DNA of 64,000 nt from Anoxybacter fermentans (GCF_003991135.1 NZ_CP016379.1:930001-994000), one strand, 5' to 3'; counted from the stretch's first letter, positions 27,424 to 37,552 are shown. Notes: generated by a model from the sequence alone, not told the origin. Translations and numbers: made by a program.

Positions 27424-27765
27424 ATGGACAATATAAGTTTAGGTCTACAATTGACTTTTTTTGGAATGGGGGCAGTATTTTTAGCTCTGACCGGGCTTGC
27501 AATATTTTTGGATGTATTGAAAAAAGTTGTGGATTTAAGGGAAAATTTCAAGATTAGTATCTCGACTGAGAAGAATAAAATAGTTGAGCAAAAAAACTCT
27601 CCCCATAATTCATCTGAAGATATTGAATTGGTTGCGGTAATAACTGGGGCTATTGCCGCGCTGATGGAAGAGGAAAAAGGATATGTTCCAAATTTTAAGA
27701 TTGCATCCATTACCCCTGTTTCTAATGTCTGGAAAATGCAAGGACGTTTTGATTTAATTAAGTAG
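27424..27765 (+). CDS. OadG-type delta/gamma subunit of sodium pump decarboxylase
   Basis: A 113-residue protein with one N-terminal transmembrane helix (LGLQLTFFGMGAVFLALTGL), a charged linker and a VAVITGAIAALMEE motif typical of OadG/MmdD. It anchors the carboxyltransferase to the membrane beta subunit. Between the alpha and biotin-carrier genes. Confidence 0.9.
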   Translation: MDNISLGLQLTFFGMGAVFLALTGLAIFLDVLKKVVDLRENFKISISTEKNKIVEQKNSPHNSSEDIELVAVITGAIAALMEEEKGYVPNFKIASITPVSNVWKMQGRFDLIK

Positions 27766-27797
27766 AGAAGAATAAAATATCTTTTGGGTGTTCAATC

Positions 27798-28013
27798 TTA
27801 TTAACTGCAAAAAACTAATTTTTCGCTCCAGAATTTTTCTAACCATCTAAAGTTCGAGCTCAATCGAAATAAGGCACATTATAAACGTGTTCTTCTGACC
27901 CTTGATTAGTTCATTACATCCTCATATGAGGCCTTACTTCTTCTTCGATCCTATTTAAGATGGTTTTAATGAAAAATTACTATGTCGCTCAAAATTAGCT
28001 CTTTGCAGTTTAT
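27798..28013 (+). repeat. Palindromic element inside the decarboxylase gene set
   Basis: About 215 bp, forward, more diverged than most copies (TTTTTCTAACCATC, CCTCATATGAGG centre). It separates the delta and biotin-carrier genes, so it must be transcribed if these are one operon. Confidence 0.88.
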
Positions 28014-28103
28014 CAGATATTTCTATGCAAAATGTTATCCATAACCTACGAAATGTATAATTTCCTAAATATTTAAAAAATTAGTTAGAGAGGTGGATAT
28101 AAA

Positions 28104-28508
28104 ATGGTTAGAAAATTTAAGGTTAAAGTAAAAGGCGAGATATATGAGGTGGAAGTTGAAGAAGTTAGGGAAAAGAATGAAATTGGTGGAGTTTCTACAA
28201 CAGTTGCAACTACAACTACAGTTCAAGCTCCAGAGGTTACTTCTACTCCTGAAACGCCTCGAAAACCTCAATCCAAAAAAGCAATAACCGGGGGAACTGA
28301 GCAGGTTAAAGCTCCGATGCCCGGAACTATTTTAGATGTAAAAGTTAAAGTTGGTGACAGAGTTAAGGCTGGTGATGCGGTTGTAGTTTTAGAAGCTATG
28401 AAAATGGAAAATGATATTATGACGTCAGTTGATGGAGAAGTGAAGGAAGTTCTTGTGAATTCCGGTGCTACCGTGAATGAGGGAGATATATTAGTGGTGA
28501 TTGGCTAG
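28104..28508 (+). CDS. Biotin carrier subunit of sodium pump decarboxylase
   Basis: A 134-residue protein. A charged N-terminal strand pair (MVRKFKVKVKGEIYEVEVEE), a Thr/Pro-rich flexible linker (residues 35-65) and a C-terminal biotinyl domain with EAMKMEN, Lys100 carrying biotin. It shuttles CO2 from the alpha to the beta subunit. The ribosome site is AGAGGTGG. Confidence 0.93.
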   Translation: MVRKFKVKVKGEIYEVEVEEVREKNEIGGVSTTVATTTTVQAPEVTSTPETPRKPQSKKAITGGTEQVKAPMPGTILDVKVKVGDRVKAGDAVVVLEAMKMENDIMTSVDGEVKEVLVNSGATVNEGDILVVIG

Positions 28509-28533
28509 AACTTAATTTGAGGGGGATGAATAA

Positions 28534-29664
28534 ATGATTACAAGGCTATTTGATTTTTTAAACTCAACTGGTTATGCGAACATCACACTGGGTCAGGGCG
28601 GAATGATTATAATTTCCTGCTTTTTGATGTATCTAGCCATAAAAAAGAAATATGAACCACTGCTTCTTTTACCCATAGCTTTTGGTATGCTATTAGCTAA
28701 CTTACCTCTGTCAGGAATTATGGATGGCCCGGTAGGTGATAGTGTGGGGGGACTTCTTTATTATCTTTATAAAGGGGTTAAATTGGGAATTTATCCTCCC
28801 CTGATCTTTCTTGGAGTTGGTGCTATGACCGATTTTGGGCCACTAATTGCCAATCCCAAAACATTAATTTTGGGTGCGGCGGCTCAATTTGGAATTTTTT
28901 TCACCCTTTTAGGTGCTTTGATATTAGGGTTCAGTCCCACTGAAGCCAGTTCAATCGGGATTATTGGTGGTGCTGATGGTCCAACTGCCATCTTTTTAAC
29001 AGCAAAACTTGCTCCTCATTTGTTGGGTTCAATTGCGGTAGCGGCATACTCCTATATGGCCCTGGTTCCCATTATTCAACCACCGATTATGCGGGCTTTG
29101 ACCACCAAAGAGGAGCGGCAGGTAGTGATGAAGACACTTCGCCCTGTTTCTAAAACAGAACGAATTCTTTTTCCTATTCTGGTAACTATCATAGTTGGAC
29201 TCTTTTTACCGTCTGCTGTACCATTACTGGGAAGTCTGATGTTTGGTAACCTGATGCGGGAATCGGGTGTGGTTGATCGACTCTTAAAAACGTCTCAGAA
29301 TGATTTGCTGAACATTATAACTATCTTTTTAGGACTTTCTGTAGGTGCAACAGCTACCGCAGAAAGGTTCTTGACTGTGAAAACTATTATGATTATAGGG
29401 CTTGGTCTTGTAGCTTTTGCCTTTGGTACAGCTATGGGAGTAATATTTGGAAAGATTATGTACAGATTGAGTGGTGGTAAAGTTAATCCACTGATTGGTG
29501 CTGCAGGAGTATCAGCAGTACCCATGGCTGCACGGGTAGTTCAGACAGTTGGTCAAAAAGAGAATCCGAAAAATTTTCTTCTGATGCATGCCATGGGTCC
29601 AAATGTTGCTGGTGTAATCGGCTCTGCCGTTGCTGCAGGAGTTTTGTTATCCATTTTAGGATAA
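28534..29664 (+). CDS. OadB-type beta subunit, Na+-translocating decarboxylase
   Basis: A 376-residue membrane protein with about 10 hydrophobic segments. The family signatures [33 protein letters not shown] and [16 protein letters not shown] are present. The first contains the Asp that in OadB binds Na+. It decarboxylates carboxybiotin and pumps 1-2 Na+ out of the cell, conserving the energy. It lies last of the decarboxylase genes, before the PucR regulator. Confidence 0.95.
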   Translation: MITRLFDFLNSTGYANITLGQGGMIIISCFLMYLAIKKKYEPLLLLPIAFGMLLANLPLSGIMDGPVGDSVGGLLYYLYKGVKLGIYPPLIFLGVGAMTDFGPLIANPKTLILGAAAQFGIFFTLLGALILGFSPTEASSIGIIGGADGPTAIFLTAKLAPHLLGSIAVAAYSYMALVPIIQPPIMRALTTKEERQVVMKTLRPVSKTERILFPILVTIIVGLFLPSAVPLLGSLMFGNLMRESGVVDRLLKTSQNDLLNIITIFLGLSVGATATAERFLTVKTIMIIGLGLVAFAFGTAMGVIFGKIMYRLSGGKVNPLIGAAGVSAVPMAARVVQTVGQKENPKNFLLMHAMGPNVAGVIGSAVAAGVLLSILG

Positions 29665-29691
29665 GAATCTAGACTAAAGAGGTGTAGCTTG

Positions 29692-31350
29692 ATGAAACGA
29701 GAGATTGGAATTACTGTAAGGGAAGCCTTACGGCTTGAACCCTTGAAGAATGCAAAGATTGTAGCGGGAACGAAAGGAATAAATCGGGTTATTAAATCTG
29801 TTAATATTATGGAAGTACCGGATATTGTCAAGTGGGTCAAAGAGGGAGAACTGTTATTAACCACTGTATTTGCTATTAGAGATGACAAAGAAGCGCAGCG
29901 CCGATTAATTCCTACTCTGGCGGGTCGGGGACTTGCAGGTATTGCTATTAAACCAGGGCGTTATATTGAAGAAATTCCCTCAATTATGCTTAAACAGGCT
30001 GATGAATATGGTTTTCCGTTGATAGAACTTCCCTTTGAAGCCTCCTTTTCTGATCTTATGGATTCTATTTTAAGTGAAATTTTAAATGTTCAGGCAGTAT
30101 TTTTAAAAAAATCTCTCGATACTCACGAGATGTTAATGGATGTGGTATTGAAAGGTGGCGGTCTGGAGGAAATTGCTAGAACTCTGGCCAGGCTTGTACA
30201 GAATCCGGTGGCTATCTTAAACCAGAATTTTGAAGTTCAGGCTCTGGACCTTATGGGTCAAATGGAGAAAGAAAATTTATTTGAAGTTGACCAGAGGAAC
30301 CCGGTTCTGCAGCTAAAAGAAAGGTTTTTGCCCGGCAAAAAGAAAGTGGGGCGTTTTAAAGAGACCTTGATTCAGGTTAATAATAGGGAGATACGGCAAA
30401 TGTCAATTCCTATCCTGGTTGGTCAGGATAACTATGGCTATATTTTTGTCTGGGAGATAGTCCGAAAGCTGGAAGCTATTGATCTGATAAGTATTGAAAG
30501 GGCAGTGACGGTAGCAGCAATGGAGATTTTAAACCAGCAGTCTATCTTTGAAGTTGAACGCCGATACCAGAATGACCTTCTTTATGATCTTTTGAATGGA
30601 CGGTTTGAATCAGAAGATGTGATGCTTTCCCGAGCAAAGGCTATGCACTGGGACCTTAAAGGACCATTCTGTGTAATTATCTTTGAATTGATTAAGGATT
30701 CTAATGCCAACAGTAACTCACGAAAAAAACATATGATCTGGAATCGAATTGTCCAGGGTGTAAAACAAATCTGTGAAAATAAAAAAGAAGAAGTTATATT
30801 TGGAGAGTGGGGCACCAGGTTAATCTTACTTCATTCTATTCCTGATAAACAGGATGATCTGGACAATTATCTGGGGAAAACCATTGATGAAGTTAAGCAA
30901 TTAATTGAACAATATCAACAAAAATATTATATCGGTGTTAGTTCTCTCTCAAAGGGACTTTTTTCTCTCAAACAAAGTTATAGGGAAGCCAAGGAGTCAA
31001 TTAGGGTGGCAAAAATAACCAATTGCTATGGGAAGGTTCTATATTATGAAAAGTTAGGTGTTTACCGTTTGCTGCATAAAATTGATGCCAAAGTTTTAGA
31101 AAATTTTTTGCATGATATCCTGGGCCCTCTAATCCGATATGATCAGGAGAATAACACCGAACTGGTAAAAACCCTGGATTGCTATTTTAAAAATAATGCT
31201 AACTTAAAGCGTTTGGCAGATGAGTTATACGTTCACTATAATACCATTCTTTATAGGATGGAACGAATTCAAACTATTCTGGGTGTTGATCTTAGTGATC
31301 GGGATACTCGTCTGAATTTAGAGATTGCTTTGAAAATTTATTTTGGTTGA
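29692..31350 (+). CDS. PucR family transcriptional regulator
   Basis: A 552-residue regulator. The N-terminal PucR domain (residues 5-135, VREALRLEPLKNAKIVAGTKG ... NIMEVPDIVKWVKEGELLLTT) is followed by a GAF-like/CdaR middle and a C-terminal HTH_30 (NLKRLADELYVHYNTILYRM). ATG is chosen behind AGAGGTG. Bacillus PucR senses allantoin-type purine breakdown products, so control of the surrounding nucleobase/ureide genes is likely. The effector is not known. Confidence 0.92.
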   Translation: MKREIGITVREALRLEPLKNAKIVAGTKGINRVIKSVNIMEVPDIVKWVKEGELLLTTVFAIRDDKEAQRRLIPTLAGRGLAGIAIKPGRYIEEIPSIMLKQADEYGFPLIELPFEASFSDLMDSILSEILNVQAVFLKKSLDTHEMLMDVVLKGGGLEEIARTLARLVQNPVAILNQNFEVQALDLMGQMEKENLFEVDQRNPVLQLKERFLPGKKKVGRFKETLIQVNNREIRQMSIPILVGQDNYGYIFVWEIVRKLEAIDLISIERAVTVAAMEILNQQSIFEVERRYQNDLLYDLLNGRFESEDVMLSRAKAMHWDLKGPFCVIIFELIKDSNANSNSRKKHMIWNRIVQGVKQICENKKEEVIFGEWGTRLILLHSIPDKQDDLDNYLGKTIDEVKQLIEQYQQKYYIGVSSLSKGLFSLKQSYREAKESIRVAKITNCYGKVLYYEKLGVYRLLHKIDAKVLENFLHDILGPLIRYDQENNTELVKTLDCYFKNNANLKRLADELYVHYNTILYRMERIQTILGVDLSDRDTRLNLEIALKIYFG

Positions 31351-31507
31351 TTAACAGTTGGTTTTTGTTAATATTTCATATATATCTTACAAGAATTAGC
31401 GACATCATTCATAAAATTGTAACAAAGGTAAAAAAGGTGGTATTGTTGAAAACCATAAATAGTTAATAAAATTTTAATTCCGGTAAGAGGGGAATTTTTA
31501 CCTAAGG

Positions 31508-32461
31508 ATGAAAACCAGAGAGTTAAAAGCGAAAAGCATTGGAGATTTACTTTATAGTAAATTAATGGAAAAATCCCTTAATGGAGAGATCCATTCTATA
31601 TTTTCATCCGTCATCAATGTTAAATTTGAAGAGGAACTCTATACCATTGGTAAGTCACAAATTGGTAATGGACCTTTGACCGTTTTGCTGCCGGTAATGG
31701 GTGAGAATTTAAATAAGTGGGGGCTGGCTCCGGGTGATCCGGTTTTTGCCAATAGAATGGAGATTAATCTCAATAATTTCCTGAGGATTGATCTGAAGGA
31801 TGCTCAAATCTGGAGTAGCAAGTGGCAAAATAGACCAAATTTTAATAAAAATTTCCAACTTCTTTCCCGGGCCAGAGCTATGATATTAAGGGAAGGAAAC
31901 CTCAATGGGCTGGGCGGACTTTTGGAGGATCAGTTCCAGTTTACAAGTGATACATTTATTGAATATAACCAAAAGATACTTATAAAAATGGCTATTCCTT
32001 CCCTTAATAAAATAAAAGAAGGCTTACTTAAAAGGTCAGAAATTTTCTGGAATGGGGTCAGGGAACTTGTTGGTCTGGGCCCGGGATTAACGCCAGCTAG
32101 TGATGATTTATTGGTAGGTTTTCTTTTAACATTTCGATATCTGGAGTCAGCTGGTTTATATAAACTACCAGATTTTAATTTGGCGACTTTTTCAAAGTGG
32201 GTGAAATCAAAAACAAATTTGATCAGTGCTATGGGTTTGATTTTAGCTTTTGAAGGAAGACCTCTGGAATTTATAAGAGATGCAATTCAGAATCTTTTTA
32301 ATGGCGAAAAGATTAAAACAATTTTGAGTATTTTGCGTCTTATTGATCGCGGAAGTACTTCTGGAACTGATATTCTGACAGGAATTATTCTGGCAGGAGA
32401 AGTCTTTCAACAAATTTATAAAACTCAGTGTTACAACACTGCTGAATTAAAGGAGGAATGA
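31508..32461 (+). CDS. DUF2877 protein (YlbF/AllH-like)
   Basis: A 317-residue cytosolic protein with the conserved LVGLGPGLTPASDDLLVGFLL signature of DUF2877, and near the end RLIDRGSTSGTDILTGIIL. In E. coli the homologue is one of three proteins (AllF/AllG/AllH: FdrA, YlbE, YlbF) reported to form oxamate carbamoyltransferase. FdrA and DUF1116 follow, so the same set is present. The stop overlaps the region before fdrA (translation coupling). Confidence 0.88.
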   Translation: MKTRELKAKSIGDLLYSKLMEKSLNGEIHSIFSSVINVKFEEELYTIGKSQIGNGPLTVLLPVMGENLNKWGLAPGDPVFANRMEINLNNFLRIDLKDAQIWSSKWQNRPNFNKNFQLLSRARAMILREGNLNGLGGLLEDQFQFTSDTFIEYNQKILIKMAIPSLNKIKEGLLKRSEIFWNGVRELVGLGPGLTPASDDLLVGFLLTFRYLESAGLYKLPDFNLATFSKWVKSKTNLISAMGLILAFEGRPLEFIRDAIQNLFNGEKIKTILSILRLIDRGSTSGTDILTGIILAGEVFQQIYKTQCYNTAELKEE

Positions 32462-32463
32462 AT

Positions 32464-34014
32464 ATGGCAAAAAAGGTGATTATTAAGCCCAATAGATATT
32501 ATGACTCGGTAAAGTTAATGTCTATTTCTAAAAGCATCAGCAGCATGGAAGGTGTTACCCAGGCTGTTGTAGTTATGGGTACAGATCATAATAAGGAGAC
32601 ATTAAAAAAGGTAAATTTAAATACCCCTGAGACAGAAAAAGCAACTCCCGGTGATCTGATTATAGCTGTTGAGGCAGAAGAAGCAGTAATGGATAAAGTA
32701 TTAAAAGAAATTGAAGAAGCTTTAACCCGGCGTAAAACCGGTAGTGACGATGAATATCGTCCAAGAAGACTTGAAAGTGCTATTGAAGCACTACCAGGTG
32801 CTAATATGATAATCATCTCTGTTCCAGGTGAATATGCAAAGAATGAGGCCATGAAGGCACTGGAAAATAATCTTCATGTTATGCTTTTTAGTGATAATGT
32901 ATCGATTGAAGATGAGAAAGAATTAAAGGATTTCGCTGCTGAAAAAGGTCTTCTGCTCATGGGGCCTGATTGCGGTACTGCTATTATTAATAATGTTCCG
33001 TTAGCTTTTGCTAATGTGGTTCGTAAGGGTAAGATAGGAATTGTAGCTGCTTCTGGTACTGGTGCTCAGGAAGTAAGTACAATAATTCACAAAGCAGGAG
33101 AAGGAATCTCCCAATTAATTGGTACCGGTGGACGCGATCTTTCGGTAACTATTGGTGGAAGTATGATGCTCCGCGGTCTGGAAGCATTAAATGAAGATCC
33201 TGAAACTGAAGTAATTGTTTTGATCTCCAAACCTCCTGCAAAGGAAGTTGTTGATAAGGTATTGGCTGAAGTTGAAAAGGTTGAAAAGCCTGTTGTAATT
33301 ATCTTTTTAGGTGGCGATTTAAGAGCTTTAAAAGATTCAAAGGCATATGGTGCTAAAACTCTGGAAGATGCAGCTTTGAAAGCTGTAGCACTATTACGCG
33401 GTGAAAAGCCCAGGGAAATTGAGTTTACAATGGATAGAGAAGAAGTTGAAAAGATTGCTGCTAGTGAGGCTGAAAAAATCGGAAGTAAGCAGAAATATGT
33501 CCGCGGTCTCTTTACCGGTGGTACTCTGGCAGATGAAGCAATGCAAATCCTTTCCAGCAAATTGGGTGATATTTATTCAAATATTCCCTTTAGAGAAGAG
33601 CTGGCCTTAGATGAAGATCTAAAGAGTATAAAACATACCTGTATTGATCTTGGTGATGATGTATTTACAGTTGGACGTCCTCACCCAATGATTGATCCAT
33701 CTACCCGGATTGAGCGGTTAGAGGAAGAGATAAAAGATGAAGAAATGGCGGTTCTTCTTCTTGATGTGGTCATAGGTTATGGTTCTCATCACGATCCAGC
33801 CGGTGAATTGGTGCCAATTCTTAAAAAAGCAAAAGAAGTTTATAGAGAACGGGGAGGTTATCTTTCTATTGTTGCATCTGTCTGTGGTACAGAAGAAGAT
33901 CCACAAAATCTTATGGAACAGAAAGGGAAATTAGAAGAAATTGGTGTTATTGTTATGCCAAGTAATGCTCAGGCTGCCCGTTTAGCTGCAATGATTGTAG
34001 AAAAGATCCAATGA
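32464..34014 (+). CDS. fdrA: FdrA family protein (carbamoyltransferase subunit)
   Basis: A 516-residue protein with an acyl-CoA-synthetase-like (SucD/SucC) core: LMGPDCGTAIINNVPLAFANV, IGIVAASGTGAQEVSTII with a glycine-rich loop, ISQLIGTGGRDLS, and RPHPMIDPSTRIERL. ATG is chosen 7 bases after AGGAGGA. The upstream ATG overlapping the DUF2877 stop is too close. With DUF2877 and DUF1116 it should carry out phosphorolysis of a ureido acid to carbamoyl phosphate plus an amide. Oxalurate to oxamate is the known case. It is split from its usual C-terminal piece, see the next gene. Confidence 0.9.
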   Translation: MAKKVIIKPNRYYDSVKLMSISKSISSMEGVTQAVVVMGTDHNKETLKKVNLNTPETEKATPGDLIIAVEAEEAVMDKVLKEIEEALTRRKTGSDDEYRPRRLESAIEALPGANMIIISVPGEYAKNEAMKALENNLHVMLFSDNVSIEDEKELKDFAAEKGLLLMGPDCGTAIINNVPLAFANVVRKGKIGIVAASGTGAQEVSTIIHKAGEGISQLIGTGGRDLSVTIGGSMMLRGLEALNEDPETEVIVLISKPPAKEVVDKVLAEVEKVEKPVVIIFLGGDLRALKDSKAYGAKTLEDAALKAVALLRGEKPREIEFTMDREEVEKIAASEAEKIGSKQKYVRGLFTGGTLADEAMQILSSKLGDIYSNIPFREELALDEDLKSIKHTCIDLGDDVFTVGRPHPMIDPSTRIERLEEEIKDEEMAVLLLDVVIGYGSHHDPAGELVPILKKAKEVYRERGGYLSIVASVCGTEEDPQNLMEQKGKLEEIGVIVMPSNAQAARLAAMIVEKIQ

Positions 34015-34034
34015 TAGAAAAGAGGTGATGAGCG

Positions 34035-34214
34035 GTGGCGAAAAATAAGATTGTTGATCTTTTTGGCAAAGAATTAAAAGTTATTAACATGGGCCTTGAA
34101 TCCTTTGCAAATGATTTAAAATCTCTTAATGTTGCGGTTATACAAATGGACTGGAGGCCACCTGCGGGTGGTAATAAAAAGATGGCCTCACTATTGGCAA
34201 TGTTAAAAGATTAA
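34035..34214 (+). CDS. Small FdrA-domain protein, 59 residues
   Basis: GTG start behind AGAGGTGATGA. It encodes KVINMGLESFANDL, then NVAVIQMDWRPPAGGNKK: a short module known from FdrA-type proteins, here a separate gene between fdrA and the DUF1116 gene. It is in the same operon with 20-27 base gaps, so a structural subunit of the same complex is likely. Confidence 0.8.
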   Translation: MAKNKIVDLFGKELKVINMGLESFANDLKSLNVAVIQMDWRPPAGGNKKMASLLAMLKD

Positions 34215-34240
34215 TAGATTTAACTTCAGGGGGGAGTATT

Positions 34241-35488
34241 ATGAGTATTAAAGAAGCAAATCAAAAGGCTATTGAAATTGTCTTGAATGCTCAACCTACT
34301 CTGGTTGACATACAGACTGCTATTGATGTAGTACCTGGTATGACCAAAAAAACCATTTTACATGCCGGGCCACCATTTAAAAATGGTTGGGAGTCTATGT
34401 CCGGTCCCGTTCGCGGAGCAGTAATTGGAGCTCTGCTTTATGAAGGGCTGGCAAAAACCAAAGAGGAAGCCATTGAATTGGCTAAATCCGGTGAGATAAT
34501 TTTTGACTCCTGTCATCATCATAATGCTGTTGGTCCAATGGCAGGTATCATGTCTGCATCTATGCCAGTCTGGGTTGTAGAAAATACCACTTATGGCAAT
34601 AGAGCTTACTGTACTTTAAACGAAGGTCTGGGTAAAGTTTTGCGTTATGGAGCTTATTCGCCAGATGTAATCGAAAGACTTCGCTGGATGGAAAATATTT
34701 TAGCACCTGTATTAAAGAAAGCTCTGGAGTTAGTTGGTCCAATTAATTTAAAAACACTGATTGCTGAAGCCTTGCAGATGGGTGATGAGGGACATAATCG
34801 GAACCGGGCCGGTACTTCCCTTTTGATCCGGAAACTGGCACCCGGGTTGGTGAAATCGGGTTATGATGCTGAGACTGTTGCTTCTGTCTTTGAATTTATG
34901 AATGGTAATGATCATTTCTTTTTAAATCTGACCATGCCTGCATGTAAAGCTACCATGGATCCGGCTCATGGAATTGAAAACAGTACTCTGGTTTCAACCA
35001 TGGCCCGGAATGGTACAGAGTTTGGCATTAGGGTAAGTGGGTTAGGTGATCGCTGGTTTACTGCACCAGCTGAAATTATTGATGGTCTTTACTTCCCGGG
35101 TTATGGTCCGGAAGATGCTAACCCCGATGTAGGTGATAGTGTAATTACCGAAACAACGGGTATCGGTGGTTTTGCTATGGCAGCAGCACCTGCAATTACC
35201 CAATTTGTAGGTGGTACTCCCGAAGATGCTCTGAAATATACAAATGCTATGTATGAAATTACTTTAGCTGAAAATAATGCATATCTTATCCCTGCAATGG
35301 ACTTTAGAGGTACTCCAACCGGTATTGATATCCGTAAGGTGGTTGAAAGCGGAATTCTGCCTATTATTAATACCGGTATTGCCCACAAGGAACCGGGTGT
35401 AGGTCAAGTTGGTGCAGGTTTGGTTCGACCTCCAATGAAATGTTTTGAAGATGCAGTAGTAGCATTTGCTGAAAAGATGCAGAGATAA
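34241..35488 (+). CDS. DUF1116 protein (YlbE/AllG-like)
   Basis: A 415-residue protein with the DUF1116 signatures LHAGPPFKNGWESMSGPVRG, SCHHHNAVGPMAGIMSASMP, NEGLGKVLRYGAY, RVSGLGDRWFTAPAE and INTGIAHKEPGVGQVGAG. It matches E. coli YlbE along its whole length. Probable catalytic partner of FdrA in carbamoyl transfer. The ribosome site is GGGGGGA. Confidence 0.92.
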   Translation: MSIKEANQKAIEIVLNAQPTLVDIQTAIDVVPGMTKKTILHAGPPFKNGWESMSGPVRGAVIGALLYEGLAKTKEEAIELAKSGEIIFDSCHHHNAVGPMAGIMSASMPVWVVENTTYGNRAYCTLNEGLGKVLRYGAYSPDVIERLRWMENILAPVLKKALELVGPINLKTLIAEALQMGDEGHNRNRAGTSLLIRKLAPGLVKSGYDAETVASVFEFMNGNDHFFLNLTMPACKATMDPAHGIENSTLVSTMARNGTEFGIRVSGLGDRWFTAPAEIIDGLYFPGYGPEDANPDVGDSVITETTGIGGFAMAAAPAITQFVGGTPEDALKYTNAMYEITLAENNAYLIPAMDFRGTPTGIDIRKVVESGILPIINTGIAHKEPGVGQVGAGLVRPPMKCFEDAVVAFAEKMQR

Positions 35489-35508
35489 TTAAGGAAGGAA
35501 TGAGAACT

Positions 35509-36660
35509 ATGACCAATAATAAACCGTTAAAGGATGTAATAGTTCTCGATCTTACCCGGGTTCTGGCGGGGCCATATTGTACAATGATTTTGGCCGATCT
35601 CGGGGCAGAAGTAATTAAGGTTGAGCGTCCCGGGGTCGGTGACGATTCCCGGGCCTTTGGCCCATTTATCAATGGCAAGAGCGCATATTTTATCAGTCTT
35701 AATCGGGGGAAAAAAAGTATTGTTCTTAATTTAAAAGATGAAAAAGATCGGGAAATATTTAAACAATTGGTAAAAAAAGTAGATGTATTGACAGAAAACT
35801 TCCGACCCGGAACAATGGAAAAACTTGGTTTTGGGTATGAAGAGTTAAAGAAAATCAACCCCCGTTTAATTTATGCGGCAACTTCCGGTTTTGGTCACAC
35901 AGGTCCTAAATCTAAAAAAGCTGCTTATGATATGATTGTTCAGGCGGCCGGTGGAATTATGAGTATAACGGGTCATCCGGGCGGGCCTCCTACCCGTGTA
36001 GGGGCTTCCATTGGAGATATTATTGCTGGTCTATTTACTGCCATTGGCGTTTGTGCAGCCCTTTATCAGCGCGAAAAGACTGGAAAAGGGCAAAAGATTG
36101 ATGTTGCCATGTTAGATTCCCAGGTGGCAATTCTGGAGAATGCTATTGCCCGTTATATTGTGACTGGTGAGCCGCCAAAACCTCTGGGTGCGCGGCATCC
36201 TTCTATTACACCATTTGAAGCCTTTAAAGCTGCTGATGATTGGGTGATTATAGCTATAGGTAATGATGCGCTCTGGGCCAAATTCTGTAAAGCAGTTGGT
36301 CGGGAAGATTTGATTGACCATCCCGAATTTGCAACCAATGCTAAACGGACCGAGAACTATGATAAACTCAAACCGATTATGGATGAGATTATTTCTAAAA
36401 AGACTGCCGCTGAGTGGATTGAAGAGTTAGACAAAGCTGGAATTCCTGTAGGACCAATTAATACAATTGATAAACTCTTTGAAGATCCACAGATTAAAGC
36501 CCGCAATATGCTGGTAGATGTTAATGATCCTGAAATTGGTAAAATGAAGGTTGCTGGTAATCCAATTAAGATGTCCTCTTTTGAGGATGAGAAAGATCGG
36601 CAACCTGCTCCCAATCTGGGTGAACATACTGAAGAAATCTTAAAAAGATTTTTGGGGTAA
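35509..36660 (+). CDS. Class III (CaiB/BaiF) CoA-transferase
   Basis: A 383-residue enzyme. LDLTRVLAGPYCTMILADLGAEVIK and ENFRPGTMEKLG are typical. The catalytic aspartate aligns to Asp170 in GASIGD, matching Asp169 of formyl-CoA transferase. It moves CoA between carboxylic acids. Next to a biotin decarboxylase, a dicarboxylate such as malonate or methylmalonate is a reasonable acceptor, which is inference. ATG is chosen behind GGAAGGA. A 12-base gap to the DUF1116 gene indicates one operon. Confidence 0.93.
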   Translation: MTNNKPLKDVIVLDLTRVLAGPYCTMILADLGAEVIKVERPGVGDDSRAFGPFINGKSAYFISLNRGKKSIVLNLKDEKDREIFKQLVKKVDVLTENFRPGTMEKLGFGYEELKKINPRLIYAATSGFGHTGPKSKKAAYDMIVQAAGGIMSITGHPGGPPTRVGASIGDIIAGLFTAIGVCAALYQREKTGKGQKIDVAMLDSQVAILENAIARYIVTGEPPKPLGARHPSITPFEAFKAADDWVIIAIGNDALWAKFCKAVGREDLIDHPEFATNAKRTENYDKLKPIMDEIISKKTAAEWIEELDKAGIPVGPINTIDKLFEDPQIKARNMLVDVNDPEIGKMKVAGNPIKMSSFEDEKDRQPAPNLGEHTEEILKRFLG

Positions 36661-36672
36661 ATAGGGTAACCG

Positions 36673-36696
36673 GGGTTATGAAACTCTAACCCCTGA
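36673..36696 (+). promoter_or_regulatory. Intercistronic hairpin
   Basis: GGGGTTA/TAACCCC with an 8-base loop between the CoA-transferase and cyclase genes. There is no T-run, so RNA stability or processing is more likely than termination. Confidence 0.45.
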
Positions 36697-36742
36697 TCAT
36701 AAATTTTAAAAAAAAAATCAAGTTAAAGGAGAGGTGTTTTAA

Positions 36743-37507
36743 ATGAAACTTTATGATCTGACCCAGCCAATTGGTATTAATACTCCTCCATGGCCAACTT
36801 ATGAGCCGTTGGAAGTAAAGTACTTTAAGCGCCTTTCTACCCATCGGGTAAATGGTCAACTTATCAAGACCAGTAACCATGTTGGTACCCATTTAGATGG
36901 TGAGCGGCATTTCTGGACAGCTGGTCGTGATATTGCCAGTATTCCACTGGAAGATCTGGTACATGAAGGTGTTATTGTTGATTTAAGCGATATTGGTGAA
37001 TATGGAATTTACACTTCCAAAGATATAACTGATCGTGTAGAGGTAAAAGAAGGCGATATCCTGATTATCTACACCGGATTCAGTAAATATGCCTGGTATC
37101 AGCCTGATGCTGATGAAGAAGCTTACATGATTAAGCATCCTGGACCAACAATTGAATTTGCTGAATGGTGCAAAAAGATGAAGATTCGCTGGATCGGTGT
37201 TGACTGTGGTTCTGCTGATCATCCAATGAATACTGTAATCCGTCAACTCCGTCCTGACCTGGCTGAAGAATGTGATCGGGTAATGCGGGAGAAGTATGGT
37301 AAAGGTCTTGATGACTTCTTTAAACCTGAACACCGTCAATTGATGCATACTGAACTCTTCCCACATCATATCATCCATGTTGAAAATATCGGCGGTGATA
37401 TTGAAAAGATTTTGAATAGAAGAATGCTTATTGGATGTTTCCCATGGAGATTTGTTGACGGCGAATCCAGTATCTGTCGTGTTGTTGCTTTTGATCTGGA
37501 AGGGTAA
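36743..37507 (+). CDS. Cyclase family metal-dependent hydrolase
   Basis: A 254-residue member of the cyclase/kynurenine formamidase family, with the metal-binding signature HVGTHLDGERHF near residue 46 and a late His/Glu-containing EHRQLMHTELFPHHIIHVENI. Family members hydrolyse cyclic imides, isatin or formamides. In this context it could open an oxidised pyrimidine ring. The ribosome site is GGAGAGG. Confidence 0.9.
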   Translation: MKLYDLTQPIGINTPPWPTYEPLEVKYFKRLSTHRVNGQLIKTSNHVGTHLDGERHFWTAGRDIASIPLEDLVHEGVIVDLSDIGEYGIYTSKDITDRVEVKEGDILIIYTGFSKYAWYQPDADEEAYMIKHPGPTIEFAEWCKKMKIRWIGVDCGSADHPMNTVIRQLRPDLAEECDRVMREKYGKGLDDFFKPEHRQLMHTELFPHHIIHVENIGGDIEKILNRRMLIGCFPWRFVDGESSICRVVAFDLEG

Positions 37508-37512
37508 TTATT

Positions 37513-37552
37513 AAAAAGGGACTGGGGGTATATTTCTCCCAGGCCCTTTTTT
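37513..37552 (+). terminator. Terminator after cyclase gene
   Basis: AAAAAGGG-A-CTGGG pairs with CCCAG-G-CCCTTTTT around an 11-base loop. A-run and T-run on either side. Confidence 0.85.

Noticed and set aside
31351-31507. TTAACA...TGTTAA hairpin after the PucR gene as terminator
   Set aside because: Weak AT stem without T-run; transcription may continue into the DUF2877-FdrA genes.
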